Positions 16,299-18,535 of a stretch of DNA of 18,535 nt are shown piece by piece. The notes under the pieces are model-generated. The model was not told the origin of the DNA. It was given only the letters and a program-made list of their open reading frames with translations, and searched no databases. A program made the translations under genes and the position numbers. Source of the stretch: CALKHT01 sp964511575 (lineage in GTDB: Bacteria; Planctomycetota; Phycisphaerae; Phycisphaerales; Phycisphaeraceae); NCBI GenBank assembly GCA_964511575.1, contig CAZEFM010000076.1:1-18535 (forward strand), given 5' to 3'. Every line of letters starts with the position of its first letter. The first letter of the stretch is position 1.

Positions 16299-16941
16299 AC
16301 GTGACGTCAACCTGTGGATGGTTGGCTTGCTGCTGCTGATGATGGTAGCGGCGGGCTGTCGCGACATGCACGAGCAGCCCAAGGGCGATCCGCTGGAAAG
16401 CAGCAGCATGTTCGATGATGGCATGCTGGCGCGACCACTGGTGGAGGGCGTGGTGCCGCGCGGCATGTTGCGTGAGGATGCGATCTTCTACACCGGTCGT
16501 GATGGTGGGCAGTGGGTGACCACCGTGCCGACACCCGTGACGCGCAAACTGCTGAATCGCGGACAGGAACGCTACAACATCTTCTGTTCACCCTGTCACA
16601 ACCACACCGGCGATGGTCAGGGCATGATCGTGCTGCGCGGCTTGACCGCCCCGCCCTCATTCCATGAAGAGCGCATGCGCACCGCGCCGGACGGGCACAT
16701 TTACGATGTGATTACCAACGGTTTCGGCCGCATGTTCCCGTATGCACAGCGCATTCCGCCGGAGGATCGCTGGGCGATCGTCGCCTATGTCCGCGCGCTG
16801 CAGTTGAGTCACAACGCAACGCTGGATGATGTGCCGGCGGAGATACGTCAGCAACTTCAGCAGCGTCCGCAGGAGGCGATTCCGTCGCCACGGGAGATGA
16901 TGCCGTCGCAGGTGCCAGCCGTGCAGGAGCGTGCCGAATGA
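16288..16941 (+). CDS. actE: Alternative complex III subunit ActE, mono-haem lipoprotein cytochrome c
   Basis: A 217-residue lipoprotein cytochrome. From TTG 16288 the protein starts with RGRR, then a hydrophobic segment and the lipobox AAGC (Cys24). One haem c site, CSPCH (C100, C103, H104), is present, with M149 in GFGRMFPY as likely sixth ligand. It is a mobile or docking haem domain that can pass electrons to the oxidase. The TTG start is supported by AAGGAGGTGAT at 16272-16282, an almost perfect match to the 16S anti-Shine-Dalgarno sequence, nine bases before the TTG; an in-frame TTG at 16282 is too close. It overlaps actD by 11 bases and shares ATGA with actF. The C-terminal 40 residues are Gln/Pro/Glu-rich. 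Confidence 0.93.
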   Translation: MRGRRDVNLWMVGLLLLMMVAAGCRDMHEQPKGDPLESSSMFDDGMLARPLVEGVVPRGMLREDAIFYTGRDGGQWVTTVPTPVTRKLLNRGQERYNIFCSPCHNHTGDGQGMIVLRGLTAPPSFHEERMRTAPDGHIYDVITNGFGRMFPYAQRIPPEDRWAIVAYVRALQLSHNATLDDVPAEIRQQLQQRPQEAIPSPREMMPSQVPAVQERAE

Positions 16942-18080
16942 ATGACGCCACTCACACGGGACTGGATCGCGTTCGTCGCATCGCGCTGATCATCGGCGTG
17001 GTGGGGTTGGCGGCGATCATTATCAGCGCGTTCTTCAACCTCGATGTGCTGTTTCAGGCGTATCTGGTCGGCTATCTCTACTGGTGGGGCATCACGCTGG
17101 GCAGCGGCGCCATTCTGATGATCCACCACCTCACCGGCGGACGATGGGGCGAGGCGATCAACGGCGTGCTCGAAGCGAGCGTGCGCAACATCATGCTCAT
17201 GATCGTGCTGTTCCTGCCCGTGCTCATCGGCATGACGCATCTGTATCACTGGGTGAATGAAGGCGACACGCTCGGCGACAAGACGGCGTACCTGAACATC
17301 CCCTTCTTCCTTGCACGCGCGGTGTTCTACTTCGCTGTGTGGTTCATCGGCGGCGTGCTGCTGGTGGGTTGGGCGATTCGGCGGCGCGACAGCGGCGACG
17401 CGGCCTACACCGAGCGACTGGTTCACCTGAGCGCGGGTGGGCTGGTGCTGTACGTCCTCACCGTCACGTTTGCCAGCATCGATTGGATCATGGCGATCGA
17501 TGCGCATTGGTTCTCGAGCATCTACGGCTTCCTCATTGCGATTGGCCAACTCCTGGCAAGCCTGTGTCTGGCGATTGTTGTCGTCGTGTTGGCGGCGCGC
17601 GGGCCGGGTTATGTGCTGGCGACATCGACACTGCACGATCTGGGCAAGTTTCTGCTGGCGGCGGTGTCGCTGTGGGCGTACATCCAGTTCAGTCAGTTTC
17701 TGATCATCTGGTACGGCAACCTGCCCGAGGAGATCACGTGGTACGTCCCGCGTATGACCGGCGGCTGGGGCGTGGTGGCGGTGATGCTGATCATCTTCCA
17801 CTTCGCCGTTCCATTGGCGGTGTTGCTGTCGCGACAGAGCAAACGTCACCCGCAGATGATGCTCGTTCTGGCATCGGCGCTCCTGGTGCTGCACGCGCTG
17901 GATGTGTTGTGGATCGTGACGCCCTCGTTTCATCGTGATGCAGCCTGGCCGATCGTCGTCGACATCGCGGCGATTCTGGGCATCGGTGGGGTGTGGCTGT
18001 TCTTCTTCGTGGGGCATCTGCGGCAGCACGGCATGGGGCCGGCCATCGCAAAGCAGGGAGTACCGCAGCAGCATGGCTGA
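16938..18080 (+). CDS. actF: Alternative complex III subunit ActF, NrfD-like membrane protein
   Basis: A 380-residue integral membrane protein with about ten transmembrane helices, a shorter paralogue of ActC. ActF-type motifs are visible: YLVGYLYWWGITLGSGAILM, LPVLIGMTHLYHW, TFASIDWIMAIDAHWFSSIYG, HDLGKFLLA and YIQFSQFLIIWYGNLPEE, then RHPQMMLVLAS. The charged or polar residues in these helices are those proposed for proton translocation in the family. It starts at an ATG overlapping the actE stop and ends eight bases into the next gene. It completes the six core ACIII subunits in the standard order. Confidence 0.95.
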   Translation: MNDATHTGLDRVRRIALIIGVVGLAAIIISAFFNLDVLFQAYLVGYLYWWGITLGSGAILMIHHLTGGRWGEAINGVLEASVRNIMLMIVLFLPVLIGMTHLYHWVNEGDTLGDKTAYLNIPFFLARAVFYFAVWFIGGVLLVGWAIRRRDSGDAAYTERLVHLSAGGLVLYVLTVTFASIDWIMAIDAHWFSSIYGFLIAIGQLLASLCLAIVVVVLAARGPGYVLATSTLHDLGKFLLAAVSLWAYIQFSQFLIIWYGNLPEEITWYVPRMTGGWGVVAVMLIIFHFAVPLAVLLSRQSKRHPQMMLVLASALLVLHALDVLWIVTPSFHRDAAWPIVVDIAAILGIGGVWLFFFVGHLRQHGMGPAIAKQGVPQQHG

Positions 18081-18535
18081 TGTGCATGACAACCCGCAGG
18101 AACGACGTCCACAGGCGACGCAGAGCACGCCACATGGCGGGCACGAGCCTGAGACGACGAGCATCCGCGCGCTGGTGATCTTCTTCATCGCGCTGGTCAT
18201 CGCGCTGATCGTCACGTGTACCGCCATGGTCGTTCTGTTTCACAGCCTGAAGCGTCAGGCGGAACGTCTCGATCCACTGCCAAGCCCGTTTCAGGCCGAG
18301 CGCACCCTGCCTCCGCCGCCACGTCTGCAGGTCGATCACGAGCTGGATATGCATCTGCTCCGCGAACATCAGCAGCGCATGCTCAGCGCGTTCGGCTGGG
18401 TGGACCGCGAGGCGGGCGTGGTGCGCATCCCCATCGAACACGCGATGGAGTTGTACCTCAAGCGACAGGCGCAACAACTATCGTCACAAACGCCATCGCA
18501 GCAGAATTCCCAACAACAACAACAACAACAACAAC
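18073..18535 (+). CDS. Single-pass membrane protein linked to the ACIII/oxidase cluster (partial, runs off right edge)
   Basis: The ATG at 18073 overlaps actF by eight bases, with AGGGAG (18055-18060) 12 bases upstream. 154 codons are in the window. A hydrophilic N-terminus (1-30) is followed by one transmembrane helix (about 31-58), a Pro-rich linker with PPPPRLQVD (80-88), and a conserved-looking block FGWVDREAGVVRIPIEHAME (107-126). I recognise this block (PRLQ, then a Y/FGWVDxxxGVVRIPI element) from small proteins in ACIII/caa3 oxidase gene clusters, but it has no established function. The visible end is Gln-rich and finishes in a run of CAA codons at the window edge. No stop is seen, so the full length is unknown. 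Confidence 0.8.
   Translation, partial: MADVHDNPQERRPQATQSTPHGGHEPETTSIRALVIFFIALVIALIVTCTAMVVLFHSLKRQAERLDPLPSPFQAERTLPPPPRLQVDHELDMHLLREHQQRMLSAFGWVDREAGVVRIPIEHAMELYLKRQAQQLSSQTPSQQNSQQQQQQQQ
18511..18535 (+). repeat. CAA trinucleotide microsatellite encoding polyglutamine
   Basis: Eight uninterrupted CAA units plus one C fill the last 25 bases and are in frame with the preceding gene, encoding glutamines. The same codon is used throughout, so this is a true simple-sequence repeat rather than a Gln-rich segment with mixed codons. It may continue past the edge. Confidence 0.9.

Overview
The window reads as GC-rich bacterial DNA, most likely from a planctomycete of the Phycisphaerae type. 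That is an inference from gene content: a PEP-CTERM exosortase substrate, a prepilin-type N-terminal methylation-site protein with a planctomycete-style C-terminal FFDGHV motif, and a full alternative complex III (ACIII) operon next to an Rrf2 regulator. No tRNA, rRNA, CRISPR array, insertion sequence or phage gene was recognised.

Left part (1-5700). A FadR-type GntR regulator on the minus strand has a TGTATACA palindrome in its own promoter region. It is divergent from a secreted purple-acid-phosphatase-like phosphoesterase, which is followed by a DoxX-like membrane protein that looks internally duplicated. Next is a large predicted lipoprotein of unknown function. Its reading frame has no in-frame stop where the protein seems to end and stays open across the whole opposite-strand gene. 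A cluster of very GC-rich hairpins lies at this convergent junction.

Middle part (5712-9754). A minus-strand operon encodes a PEP-CTERM protein, a pseudopilin-like protein and a secreted DUF6607 protein, in transcription order. It has a roughly 200-nt structured leader. Between it and the next plus-strand gene (a cytosolic calcineurin-like phosphoesterase) is about 680 bp without a gene. This stretch holds an orphan intrinsic-terminator-like hairpin, a paired direct repeat inside a candidate promoter spacer, a good sigma70-like promoter, and a 29-bp imperfect palindrome.

Right part (9795-18535). An Rrf2-family regulator with a strong promoter faces away from the ACIII operon actA-B-C-D-E-F. 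The genes overlap by ATGA or TGATG junctions, or are a few bases apart. ActA (five haems), ActB (Fe-S subunit with a molybdoenzyme-like N-terminal part), ActC and ActF (NrfD-like quinol-side membrane subunits), ActD (DUF3341) and ActE (mono-haem lipoprotein cytochrome) together oxidise quinol and pass electrons to a terminal oxidase. The oxidase genes probably follow beyond the right edge. A seventh gene, a single-pass membrane protein ending in a CAA-repeat polyglutamine tract, runs off the window. Between the Rrf2 gene and actA lie two facing arrays of degenerate GGAGCGT-like heptamers, the most unusual repeat structure in the window.

The gene content is mostly classifiable. The unexplained material is in the intergenic DNA (8480-8995 and 10350-10640), the stop-less lipoprotein frame, and the PEP-CTERM/pseudopilin/DUF6607 gene set.
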